Assembly: GCA_013141385.1 (NCBI GenBank)
Contig: JABFRB010000001.1
Location: 1-64,000, forward strand
Reading direction: 5' to 3'
DNA: 64,000 nt
From: Bacteroidales bacterium
Lineage (GTDB): Bacteria > Bacteroidota > Bacteroidia > Bacteroidales > Tenuifilaceae
Below the pieces are notes generated by a model. It was not told the DNA's origin. It made no database searches and was given only the letters and a program-made list of their open reading frames with translations. The position numbers were made by a program, and so were the translations under genes. Below are positions 36,261-43,821 of this stretch, one piece after another. Each line of letters starts with the position of its first letter. Position 1 is the stretch's first letter.

Positions 36261-37739
36261 ATGAAGAGGTTTACAATTATTATAGTAGCAATTCTGCTTA
36301 ATTCAACATCAGTGTTTTCGCAGAAACCAATTAATCGTCTTACATTGGATGAGGTTTTACAATTAGCCAAGGATCAATCGCCACAGGCTATTCTAGCAAA
36401 GCATCGGTTTAGGGCTTCATACTGGGAATACAGAACCTACAAGGCTGAATATCTTCCTAGCCTAACAATGACATCAACATTGTTTGATTTTAACAGATCC
36501 CTTTCAAGATATAAAAACTCCGATGGTTCCTATCAATACACCAGGGATAATAGTAATACTTCATCAGCAGGTCTTGCGCTTAACCAAAACATAGGATTAA
36601 CGGGCGCAAAAATCTTTATAAATTCATCGCTTGAGCGAACTGATTTATTAGGATCTAATAGAAAAACATCCTACTTGTCCGTGCCTGTTTCAATTGGCTT
36701 TTCTCAGCCAATATTCGGTTTTAATTCGCTAAGATGGGAGAAAAAGATTGAACCGCTAAAGTACGAAGAAGCTAAACGTAATTATCTACAATCACTTGAG
36801 ACAGTATCCATGGATGCTTCACGGCTATTCTTCGATCTTATTCTTGGACAGCAAAACCTTCGCACTGCCAAATTAAACCATGCAAATACCGATACTCTTT
36901 ATAAGATTGCAAAAGGAAGGTATAATATTGGAACTATTGCTGAGAATGAGCTTCTTCAAATGGAACTTAGCAACTTAAACGCTGGTAGCGAGGTTAGCGA
37001 TGCTGAGGTTGATTTGCAACTCAAAAAATCAAGAATCAAATCCTTCCTTGGTTTAAATGATGAATATGATTTGGAGTTGATTATCCCAACTTCAGTTCCA
37101 AAAACGGATGTTAAGTATGATGATATACTATCGCTGGCTAAGTCAAATAATCCCTCAATTCTTGCGTTGCAACGTCAGCTAATTGAGGCGGATCAAGGGG
37201 TGGCTCAAGCACGATCACAGAGAGGTTTTAGTGCTAGTCTTAATGCTTCATACGGTTTAACCCAACAAGCAGTTGTATTTGATAATGCATACAAAGATCC
37301 ATTAGATCAACAGGGAGTGAGGGTTGGCCTAACAATCCCAATTCTGGACTGGGGGCTTGGTAAAGGCAAAGTTAAGATGGCACAATCGGCAAGGGAAGTG
37401 ACTAAAACTACCGTTCAACAGGCATTAACCGATTTTGAGCAGGATGTGTTTTTGAAAGTTATGCAGTATAATAGGCAGGATGATCAGGTAATGCTTTCAG
37501 CAAAAGCCGATACTATATCCCAAAGTCGCTATAACGTTACCAAAGAGAGGTTTTTAATTGGTAAGATTGATGTTCTAGATTTAAACGTTGCCCAAACCGA
37601 GCGCGATGCTGCAAAGCAAAAGTATATCAATACCCTAAATAATTTCTGGCAATTTTACTACAATATGCGTAAGCTAACGCTTTACGATTTTGAGAAAGGA
37701 CAACCTTTATCAATGGATTTCGAAATGCTTTTGAAGTAA
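36261..37739 (+). CDS. TolC-family outer membrane efflux channel
   Basis: 492 residues. Signal peptide FTIIIVAILLNSTSVFSQ, then the TolC repeat start INRLTLDEVLQLAKDQSPQA. Two homologous halves (about 25-250 and 275-490) are each built of long helices plus beta-strands (IGFSQPIFGFNSLRWEKKIE, and VRVGLTIPILDWGLGKGKVK). It should form the trimeric outer-membrane duct for the adaptor/permease pump upstream. Family length is normal. Confidence 0.9.
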   Translation: MKRFTIIIVAILLNSTSVFSQKPINRLTLDEVLQLAKDQSPQAILAKHRFRASYWEYRTYKAEYLPSLTMTSTLFDFNRSLSRYKNSDGSYQYTRDNSNTSSAGLALNQNIGLTGAKIFINSSLERTDLLGSNRKTSYLSVPVSIGFSQPIFGFNSLRWEKKIEPLKYEEAKRNYLQSLETVSMDASRLFFDLILGQQNLRTAKLNHANTDTLYKIAKGRYNIGTIAENELLQMELSNLNAGSEVSDAEVDLQLKKSRIKSFLGLNDEYDLELIIPTSVPKTDVKYDDILSLAKSNNPSILALQRQLIEADQGVAQARSQRGFSASLNASYGLTQQAVVFDNAYKDPLDQQGVRVGLTIPILDWGLGKGKVKMAQSAREVTKTTVQQALTDFEQDVFLKVMQYNRQDDQVMLSAKADTISQSRYNVTKERFLIGKIDVLDLNVAQTERDAAKQKYINTLNNFWQFYYNMRKLTLYDFEKGQPLSMDFEMLLK

Positions 37740-37910
37740 TCCACTTGGGAAAAAGTAACAAAGCCGCAATGCGGCTAGATATGGCATAATACAACTTAGC
37801 TACAAATAGAACGCCGTTATACGGCTATAATTAAAATGCACAATATGCATTAGATTTTTGATATAAGGAAAACATTAATAGATCATGTATTGATTCTAAC
37901 TCTTTGTTTT

Positions 37911-39152
37911 TTAAGAAATAACCGAACATAAATTAGCCTTATCTATTGCTAGTTCGTAGTTGGAGGGGGATGGGCACAACCATTGATAAACACAATTATT
38001 ACAAGGTTTCTGATCTCGTATTCTCCGCCACGAATTTTTATTATTCATCTCATTAAGGATTATTCCTACAACGGATTCATCATGTAAGCCAATGGGTTCA
38101 TGATTTGCATTAGCATAAACCTTACCATCTGCCATCAGTATTAGTTTTCCGAAATCGTAAGTGTTTAATACCTGTTTTACGAAAATATCATTGCGACTTA
38201 AACGCGTACCCAGTATGTCCTCCTCATCTAGATAAATGTTGCTTATAAAGAGTGGGAGGTTACTCCCTGTATATAATGGTTTAATCATTGCTTTATCCAA
38301 ACCGTTTACATCGATTATCCGTTCAGCTTCATCAAATTCTTCCATTGAAGTGATAGCGAATAGCCATTGAGTTTGGATTTTTGATGATTTAATAAGTGAA
38401 ATAACATGGTCTAACTTTTCTTGATTTAATGGGAAATCAATCAATACTTTAAGTCTTGCCTTTTCGCCCGACAAGAATTCAAACTGGGTTAAATTATCGG
38501 GGATATCGTAGTAACAAGTGTTAAATATTTTAATAGCATGAATATGTTCTATACCCTTTGCAAAATCTCGTAATTCAGAATATGTAAAAATATTTCCACC
38601 AAGGATATTTATTGCTCCCAGCGGCGAATATTCTATTTGCGAAATAAAAGATAAAGCAGTCTTTAGAGGTAATTGGTTGTTTCCTAAATCTCTATTATAA
38701 TCGAACTGTTTGTACACAGGGATACCCGAAAGCATAGAGGTAGGCTTACCACCACCAATATAAATGCTTAGCTCGTTAAAATATGATAGTACGTCATCAC
38801 TTGTGAGTTTAAAATCAGTTTCTTGAAGTTGTTCAATAGTTTTGTTGATCTTGAATTTTGGAATAAAAACTACTGGTTTCTTTGGAAATGATAAACTATC
38901 AACAAGATCGCCAGAGAACGTATCGTGTATGTAATTCACAAAATCAAGCAAATCAGAATCCTTTAAATCTGCTTCAGTTATTTCCACACAGTACATGTTT
39001 TTACTATCATTCAACTGGTTTACAATGGCTTTAACCTTTTCGGTGTTTTTGAATTTTCTGCCTTGATTAGAGATTGTGTTATATATTACGCTATGACCAT
39101 TCCTTTCAAAAAGAAAAGTATAGGGATCCAGATACAACCAATAATTCTTCAT
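37911..39152 (-). CDS. Pseudo-radical-SAM partner of GG-peptide system
   Basis: 413 residues. The fold resembles a radical SAM protein but the CxxxCxxC cluster motif is absent. The C-terminus retains a cysteine cluster (CNNCVYQWLC, then a final NLCSVIS), a relic of a SPASM/twitch domain. This matches the family I know as the pseudo-rSAM protein of the GG-Bacteroidales peptide system (TIGR04150 as recalled). It lies 36 bases downstream of the radical SAM maturase gene on the same strand. A likely role is peptide binding or a scaffold for the maturase; catalytic activity is doubtful because the SAM-cluster cysteines are missing. Confidence 0.8.
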   Translation of the reverse strand: MKNYWLYLDPYTFLFERNGHSVIYNTISNQGRKFKNTEKVKAIVNQLNDSKNMYCVEITEADLKDSDLLDFVNYIHDTFSGDLVDSLSFPKKPVVFIPKFKINKTIEQLQETDFKLTSDDVLSYFNELSIYIGGGKPTSMLSGIPVYKQFDYNRDLGNNQLPLKTALSFISQIEYSPLGAINILGGNIFTYSELRDFAKGIEHIHAIKIFNTCYYDIPDNLTQFEFLSGEKARLKVLIDFPLNQEKLDHVISLIKSSKIQTQWLFAITSMEEFDEAERIIDVNGLDKAMIKPLYTGSNLPLFISNIYLDEEDILGTRLSRNDIFVKQVLNTYDFGKLILMADGKVYANANHEPIGLHDESVVGIILNEMNNKNSWRRIRDQKPCNNCVYQWLCPSPSNYELAIDKANLCSVIS

Positions 39153-39188
39153 TCTTAAATATTTTTACTTATTAATTCAGCTACTCCT

Positions 39189-40688
39189 TTATTCTATTGA
39201 TACATCTTCTAAAACCTTTTTATAATCCCCTGGGTTGTTTTCCAAATAGGATATATTACGAGCCAAATAGTCGGAAAATCGCTTTTCATTAGTAAATCCC
39301 TTACAAACAGGTTTCTCACTCAGTTTATCAAGGTAATATATGCATTGAACACATGTTTGAGTCCTATGACAGCTTGAACATTGTTCTGTTATATTATTAT
39401 AATAGGAATTTATACGTTGGGCGATTTGTTCTAAATCAAGTTGTACTCCATTTTTCGAGACAACTCCTAATGCGTGTTGAAAACCTATTCGTTCGCAGGG
39501 CAATATTTTCCCGTTAACAGTGACAAATACCTTTTTACTGAATGGAGAACATGTTCCTGTCGGTAAGTAGGTTTTTTTAATTTTCTTGCTTAACAGGTCG
39601 GTATATCTCTCAAAGATATTTCCGCTGTACTGGCCTGCAAAAGATGTTAATTCCCTAAAATCAGGATTATTTAGAATAGATTCGTTAATAATATCTTCAT
39701 AATTTTCAGCCTGTTGCAGACTTTCATAGTTATTTCGATAAGTCTTCTTAAACTCTTCAACTTTTTCGGGTCTTATTCCAGCATCGCTGAGTTCGCTGAT
39801 AGAAGGATTTTTACCGAATTCTTTTTTGATGTAATCAAAAATTTCGCTAACAGAATTCTTATTGTGCAGAACCGAGTTGAAATTTACATTCCGTTTAAAA
39901 AAATCGGGATACTTTTGTTGTAATTGTCTAACATTTTGATGCACGTCAGGGAATGAATTTTTACTATTATGATTAACCCTGTAACCGTGGTTTTCTTCGT
40001 TCCCATCAAGGCTAACTAAGATGCTGAAATCTTTTTCAACAAGGTAATCCATGCTCTTTCCCAGTAGCAAGGCATTAGTTGTCATCGACCATCTAAAATG
40101 TATTTTGGGGATCGATAGTTTTTCAAGGTAATCTATAACTTTTTTTATAAAGTCAATATTCATCAAGGGTTCACCCCCATAAAAGCCAACGGTGACGTTA
40201 TGGTTTTGTGAATAATTTAGGGGCGATTGCCAAAGATTTACCAGATAGTTTATCATTTCACGGGCAATTTCAAATGGCATATACTTATTTACCCGCTCAT
40301 CATAATCGGTATAAAACTCACCGTACCCACAGTATTTGCATTTCAGATTACAAGCATCTGTTACCTCAAAAACCAAATGATCCACATTTGCCAACTGCCA
40401 TTCAATTTGCTTTCCATCCAGCTTTCCAAATTCATCTTTTCTTTTATTCAGAAAAACCCCTTTGTTTTTCAAAAACAGAAATTTGTTGTAGTAGTATTCT
40501 ACCTGATTTTTCTGGTACTCCCTGTTATCTATTACTAATTTATCGGGTAGGTTGATATTATCCCCATTTTTAAGGAATTGCTCTACTATATATGAAAAAA
40601 CCGGAGATGCGGGTATAATATAATTTTCAGCGGGGGCCGACAAATACTTATTTTTATTTGCTGAGGTGAATAAAATGTCAGATTTCAT
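39189..40688 (-). CDS. Radical SAM/SPASM peptide maturase (GG-Bacteroidales type)
   Basis: 499 residues. The radical SAM motif CNLKCKYC has cysteines at 113, 117 and 120, followed by the GGEPL motif (VGFYGGEPLMN). The first about 100 residues have no cluster and may hold the leader-recognition part. The C-terminal SPASM region carries at least seven cysteines (TGTCSPFSKKVF, ILPCERIGF, CSSCHRTQTCVQC, PVCKGF), enough for auxiliary 4Fe-4S clusters. Such enzymes install thioether, C-C or epimer modifications in ribosomal peptides. Five candidate substrates lie upstream on the same strand. It resembles the maturase family recalled as TIGR04148. The bond formed is unknown. Confidence 0.85.
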   Translation of the reverse strand: MKSDILFTSANKNKYLSAPAENYIIPASPVFSYIVEQFLKNGDNINLPDKLVIDNREYQKNQVEYYYNKFLFLKNKGVFLNKRKDEFGKLDGKQIEWQLANVDHLVFEVTDACNLKCKYCGYGEFYTDYDERVNKYMPFEIAREMINYLVNLWQSPLNYSQNHNVTVGFYGGEPLMNIDFIKKVIDYLEKLSIPKIHFRWSMTTNALLLGKSMDYLVEKDFSILVSLDGNEENHGYRVNHNSKNSFPDVHQNVRQLQQKYPDFFKRNVNFNSVLHNKNSVSEIFDYIKKEFGKNPSISELSDAGIRPEKVEEFKKTYRNNYESLQQAENYEDIINESILNNPDFRELTSFAGQYSGNIFERYTDLLSKKIKKTYLPTGTCSPFSKKVFVTVNGKILPCERIGFQHALGVVSKNGVQLDLEQIAQRINSYYNNITEQCSSCHRTQTCVQCIYYLDKLSEKPVCKGFTNEKRFSDYLARNISYLENNPGDYKKVLEDVSIE

Positions 40689-40829
40689 CCTATAAGAATT
40701 ATGTTAAACAGGAATATGTCAAGTAAATTATTTATAGATTTTAACATTGAATTAGAGGTAATCGCAAGTTAAGTATTTATTGTTATATAAATTTAAGATA
40801 ATTACCTGTTACTATAAACAAATCATTAA

Positions 40830-40884
40830 AATCGGTTAATAGTCAAGCTTGTTTCTTTAAAACAATCAAGACTATTAACCGATT
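40830..40884 (-). terminator. Hairpin between last precursor and maturase gene
   Basis: Perfect 15-base inverted repeat AATCGGTTAATAGTC / GACTATTAACCGATT (40830-40844, 40870-40884), with an inner TTGTTT/AAACAA stem. It lies after precursor 1 and before the maturase. No strong T run follows, so partial termination or RNA protection is more likely than a full stop. Confidence 0.6.
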
Positions 40885-40909
40885 AAGTTACTATAATTTC
40901 AACTCCATG

Positions 40910-41095
40910 TTATGGAGTTGTTTCATCGCGTACAAACAAGCGTTCATCCATACGCGTAAACAATCTATCTTCATATGAAACGCAGGTGCAATAGCACGTG
41001 CATATTATTACGCCCCCTTTAACTTGGGTGGCTTCTTTACTTGAAAGTTCATTCGAACTTAGCGTGTCAAGTTTTAATTTTTTCTCTGTTTTCAT
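40910..41095 (-). CDS. RiPP precursor peptide 1 (CTCYCTC core)
   Basis: 61 residues. The leader is MKTEKKLKLDTLSSNELSSK then EATQVKGG, and the 33-residue core starts VIICTCYCTCVSYEDRLFTR. Leader block LKLDxLS..EL..KE and the GG site match the GG-Bacteroidales precursor family (TIGR04149 as recalled). The core has four cysteines at every second residue, then an acidic/arginine-rich tail. It is the last of five paralogues before the maturase. The GG is the presumed cleavage site; no C39 peptidase gene is in the window. Confidence 0.85.
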   Translation of the reverse strand: MKTEKKLKLDTLSSNELSSKEATQVKGGVIICTCYCTCVSYEDRLFTRMDERLFVRDETTP

Positions 41096-41123
41096 AAGAT
41101 TAATTTGATTAAGTTAATAATTA

Positions 41124-41136
41124 GTTTTAAAGGCAT
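41124..41136 (-). promoter_or_regulatory. Conserved upstream block of precursor genes
   Basis: On the minus strand ATGCCTTTAAAAC lies about 29-41 bases upstream of precursor 1. Close matches lie ahead of precursors 4 (ATGCCTTTAAAAC), 5 (ATAGCCTTTAC) and 3 (CATGACCTTTAATGC). All five starts are also preceded by a TTAACTTAAACAAATTA-like stretch. It could be a promoter element for separate transcription of each peptide; it is not a perfect TAnnTTTG box. Confidence 0.4.
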
Positions 41137-41203
41137 TAAAAACAAAAACAAGTACTTTCTTAAAAAATATGAGAAAACATTTTCCTTAGTGAAGATTAAA
41201 CAA

Positions 41204-41260
41204 AACCGGTTACTTGTATCATATTAGATTTTAGTCTCTATTACAAGCAAATAACCGGTT
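41204..41260 (-). terminator. Hairpin downstream of precursor 2
   Basis: Inverted repeat AACCGGTTA-C-TTGTA (41204-41218) / TACAAG-CAAA-TAACCGGTT (41242-41260). It lies between precursor 2 and precursor 1 on the minus strand and shares the GGTTA core with the hairpin at 40830-40884. Confidence 0.55.
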
Positions 41261-41275
41261 AGTTATAATATTTGC

Positions 41276-41452
41276 TTATTGGGCAAAATATATATATTCA
41301 CCTTGACTATCAAAAGAACGTTCAGAGTACTTCTGATCAAGCGTATCGCAATAGCAGTAGCAACGGCAAATTGGTAGTCCACCTTTTATCTGATTGGCTT
41401 CTCGGTTTGCAAGTTCGTGTGAACTCAGTGTGTCAAGTTTTAATTTTTTCAT
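41276..41452 (-). CDS. RiPP precursor peptide 2 (CRCYCYC core)
   Basis: 58 residues, ATG at 41452, stop TAA at 41276-41278. The leader is MKKLKLDTLSSHELANREAN then QIKGG; the core starts LPICRCYCYCDTLDQKYSER and ends YIYFAQ. It lacks the three extra basic residues at the very N-terminus of the other leaders. The CxCxCxC motif is at core positions 4, 6, 8 and 10, exactly as in precursor 1, while the tail sequence is unrelated. It overlaps no other gene and is clearly a family member. Confidence 0.85.
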   Translation of the reverse strand: MKKLKLDTLSSHELANREANQIKGGLPICRCYCYCDTLDQKYSERSFDSQGEYIYFAQ

Positions 41453-41492
41453 AACTTTAATTTGTTTAAGTTACTAATAATTTGATTTAATA

Positions 41493-41678
41493 TTATGGAA
41501 GAGTTCTGTCTACATGTATTAGATTATCTTTACGTGTAAAAAAACTATCCATAGATATGATACAATAACAGGAGCAATTGCAAATTTGTATTGCTCCACC
41601 ACTTATTTGGGCCACATCTTTATTTGCAAGTTCTTTTAAGTTCAGCGTGTCAAGTTTTAATTTTTTCTCTTTTTTCAT
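41493..41678 (-). CDS. RiPP precursor peptide 3 (CNCSCYC core)
   Basis: 61 residues. The leader is MKKEKKLKLDTLNLKELANK then DVAQISGG; the core starts AIQICNCSCYCIISMDSFFT and ends VDRTLP. The four cysteines keep the alternate spacing, one position further from the GG than in precursors 1 and 2. Basic/aromatic tail. It lies 40 bases upstream of precursor 2 on the minus strand, the tightest spacing in the set. Confidence 0.85.
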   Translation of the reverse strand: MKKEKKLKLDTLNLKELANKDVAQISGGAIQICNCSCYCIISMDSFFTRKDNLIHVDRTLP

Positions 41679-41779
41679 AACACTAATTTGTTAAAGTTAA
41701 TAATAGCATTAAAGGTCATGTTTACAATCTTTTAGAAATATCGATGACTATTAATCGATTAAATTGCTATAATCTTGAT

Positions 41780-41956
41780 TTAAACTTCCTTTACTACAAC
41801 ATGAACTTCATCCCAAGATGAATAACTCCTCTCATAATAAGCAGTGCAATAGCAACGGCAAGTGCAAACTATTCCACCCACAATTTTGTTGGCTTCCTTG
41901 TTTTCAAGTTCATTTAAGTTCAGTGAGTCAAGTTTTAATTTTTTTCTTGTTTTCAT
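41780..41956 (-). CDS. RiPP precursor peptide 4 (CTCRCYC core)
   Basis: 58 residues, ATG at 41956, stop TAA at 41780-41782. The leader is MKTRKKLKLDSLNLNELENK then EANKIVGG; the 30-residue core starts IVCTCRCYCTAYYERSYSSW and ends VVVKEV. Cysteines are at core positions 3, 5, 7 and 9. A degenerate ATCGAT hairpin (about 41740-41760) follows on the minus strand, similar to the hairpins after precursors 1 and 2. Confidence 0.85.
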   Translation of the reverse strand: MKTRKKLKLDSLNLNELENKEANKIVGGIVCTCRCYCTAYYERSYSSWDEVHVVVKEV

Positions 41957-42118
41957 AACACTAATTAGTTTAAATTAGTAATTGTTTTAAAGGCATTTAA
42001 GGCAAAAAAGAATATTTTTTATTGTATATTAGAAATCATGTTCTTTCATGAGGATTATATTAAACCGATTGCCTACTTATATAAAATCTAAAATTAAGTA
42101 ATACATATTTTAAGATTT

Positions 42119-42151
42119 AACTCTGTCAGGGTTTTGAACCCTGACAGAGTT
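42119..42151. terminator. Perfect 15-bp hairpin between precursors 5 and 4
   Basis: AACTCTGTCAGGGTT TTG AACCCTGACAGAGTT, a perfect stem-loop. It has no clear T run on the minus strand (TAAATC follows), so it may be a repeat-type hairpin or a weak terminator for precursor 5. Confidence 0.55.
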
Positions 42152-42222
42152 TTGTAATAGACATTATATAATAGATATTTCATTCAAAATACTTGTAAAT
42201 AACTAATTCATTAGCATATTTA

Positions 42223-42408
42223 TTAGGGTGTTGGTGGCATCATCATGTAGTAACTGCGCTCTTCAATTCGTGTATAAATCCTTTCGTCAATTGTATAACA
42301 AGTACAGTAGCAACCACAAATTCCACCACCTCTAATTTGGTTGGTTTCTTTGTTTTCAAGTTCATTTGAACTTAATGCATCAAGTTTTAATTTTTTCTTT
42401 GTTTTCAT
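42223..42408 (-). CDS. RiPP precursor peptide 5 (CGCYCTC core)
   Basis: 61 residues. The leader is MKTKKKLKLDALSSNELENK then ETNQIRGG; the core starts GICGCYCTCYTIDERIYTRI and ends MMMPPTP. Cysteines are at core positions 3, 5, 7 and 9. The following DERIYTRIEER resembles the DRLFTRMDER of precursor 1, so these two may be the closest pair. It is the first of the five genes in transcription order. Confidence 0.85.
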   Translation of the reverse strand: MKTKKKLKLDALSSNELENKETNQIRGGGICGCYCTCYTIDERIYTRIEERSYYMMMPPTP

Positions 42409-43160
42409 AATATTAATTGGTTTAAGTTAATAAATGTAAAGGCTATTTATCTTTCCATTCTAATAAAAGATCTTTTTGTAATGCCAGTGAGCATTTTAAA
42501 ATAATCCAAATAAGTCAAACCCCCAATATTATAAATTTAAGCAATTGAATAACAATTTTATACAATGCAATGAAATATAAAATTTAGAAAAAACTATTTT
42601 ATGACAACTCAATAATTCTAATTTAAGGTCTTATCTCAACAAAATAATATAACTATAAACAATATAAATGTGAGTTTATGATACGATAAACGCTATGAAA
42701 AAGATAATATCAACATAATTTAAATGCAAGGTTAAATATACGGTGGTAATTTGACAATAACAAGAATATTTATGTAAATAAACATAAATATATTTATACA
42801 GACTTAATATGTAGCGAATATCTAGTAAATATGCAGTTTTAGATTCTCAATTTGCTTCGATGATGTCAATAAGAAGTAATGCTCTATGGGATAAGTTGTG
42901 TATGAGCGGGTATGTTTTTATGGGCTTAAACTATATAGTTTAACGTCAGTTCGATGTAAGATGTCATCTTGAGCGAAGCGAAAGATTTTATTGTCTAAAA
43001 TTCAGATACTTCATTCCGTTCAGCATGACAAAGCAACAATCTAATGGTGAACTGAGAATCAATATATTATACTTACATCGAACTCGCGTTAGTTTAGGAA
43101 AAAATCTAGATTCAATTTAGCTCTATATTTCTCCTTTATTTCTTTGTTTGAATCACTTTC
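42409..43160. other. Intergenic region upstream of precursors
   Basis: 752 bases with no gene. 42409-42900 is very AT-rich and probably holds the promoter of precursor 5. 42941-43091 is a composite inverted-repeat element, listed separately. Confidence 0.5.
42941..43091. repeat. Nested inverted-repeat (MITE-like) element
   Basis: Outer arms TAACGTCAGTTCGATGTAAG (42941-42960) and CTTACATCGAACTCGCGTTA (43072-43091) match at 18 of 20 positions. Inside lies a second pair, TGTCATCTTGAGCGAAGCG and TTCCGTTCAGCATGACA, a widespread Bacteroidota hairpin motif. A related ATCGAACTCACGTTAATTTA stretch occurs near 46349. Confidence 0.7.
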
Positions 43161-43820
43161 TTACAAATCAATAATCTTATTCTTCAGCGCATATTTAACC
43201 AAATCTACAGTAGTTGTAAGTTCCAGTTTCTGCATGATATGGTTTTTATGAGACTCAACAGTACGTACACTAATGAATAGTTTATCAGCAACTAGTTGAT
43301 TTGAGTAACCTTCGGCAACAAATCTTAAAATCTCTAATTCTCTATTTGTAAGTTTCTCATCCTGAAGAGAGTCAAATCGTTCAGGGTCTTTAACCTGTTT
43401 AAGGTAACTCTTTAGAATAATATTTGAAACATCCTTACTAAAATACTCATTGCCCTTATAAACCTCACGGATTGCATCTAACAACTCTTCACGAGTGATA
43501 TTTTTAGGAAGATAGCCCTTTGCACCAGCCTTAATAGCATTAAAGATAAATTCTTGATTAGTGTACATTGAAAGGACTATAACTTTTATAGTAGGATATT
43601 CGGTAGTAATTATTTTTGTAAGCTCAATCCCCGACATTTCTGGAAGGGAGATATCAACAATCATCACATCTGGTTTAATTAACTTAAGCTTTTCCAGAAT
43701 ACTCTTAGCATCACTGGCCTCAGTAATTACCTCAATATCATCTAATCCCGAAAGCAATGCCCGGATTCCATCTCTTACTAACTGATGATCATCAACCAAA
43801 GTAACTTTTATCTTATTCAT
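43161..43820 (-). CDS. NarL/LuxR-type response regulator
   Basis: 219 residues. Receiver domain with acidic pocket DD at 10-11 and phosphoacceptor D56 (MIVDISLPEMSG), the conserved Lys in GYLPKN, and a C-terminal LuxR helix-turn-helix (LTNRELEILRFVAEGYSNQL, then SVRTVESHKNHI). It is encoded 1 base after the sensor kinase stop, so the two form one operon. The target genes are unknown. The peptide array at 40.9-42.4 kb lies downstream on the same strand but is separated by 750 bases. Confidence 0.9.
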   Translation of the reverse strand: MNKIKVTLVDDHQLVRDGIRALLSGLDDIEVITEASDAKSILEKLKLIKPDVMIVDISLPEMSGIELTKIITTEYPTIKVIVLSMYTNQEFIFNAIKAGAKGYLPKNITREELLDAIREVYKGNEYFSKDVSNIILKSYLKQVKDPERFDSLQDEKLTNRELEILRFVAEGYSNQLVADKLFISVRTVESHKNHIMQKLELTTTVDLVKYALKNKIIDL

Positions 43821-43821
43821 G

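Noticed and set aside
40910-42408. Precursors as ordinary class II bacteriocins with double-glycine leaders
   Set aside because: The leader pattern, the CxCxCxC cores and the adjacent radical SAM/pseudo-SAM pair fit modified peptides better; no C39 exporter or immunity gene is adjacent.
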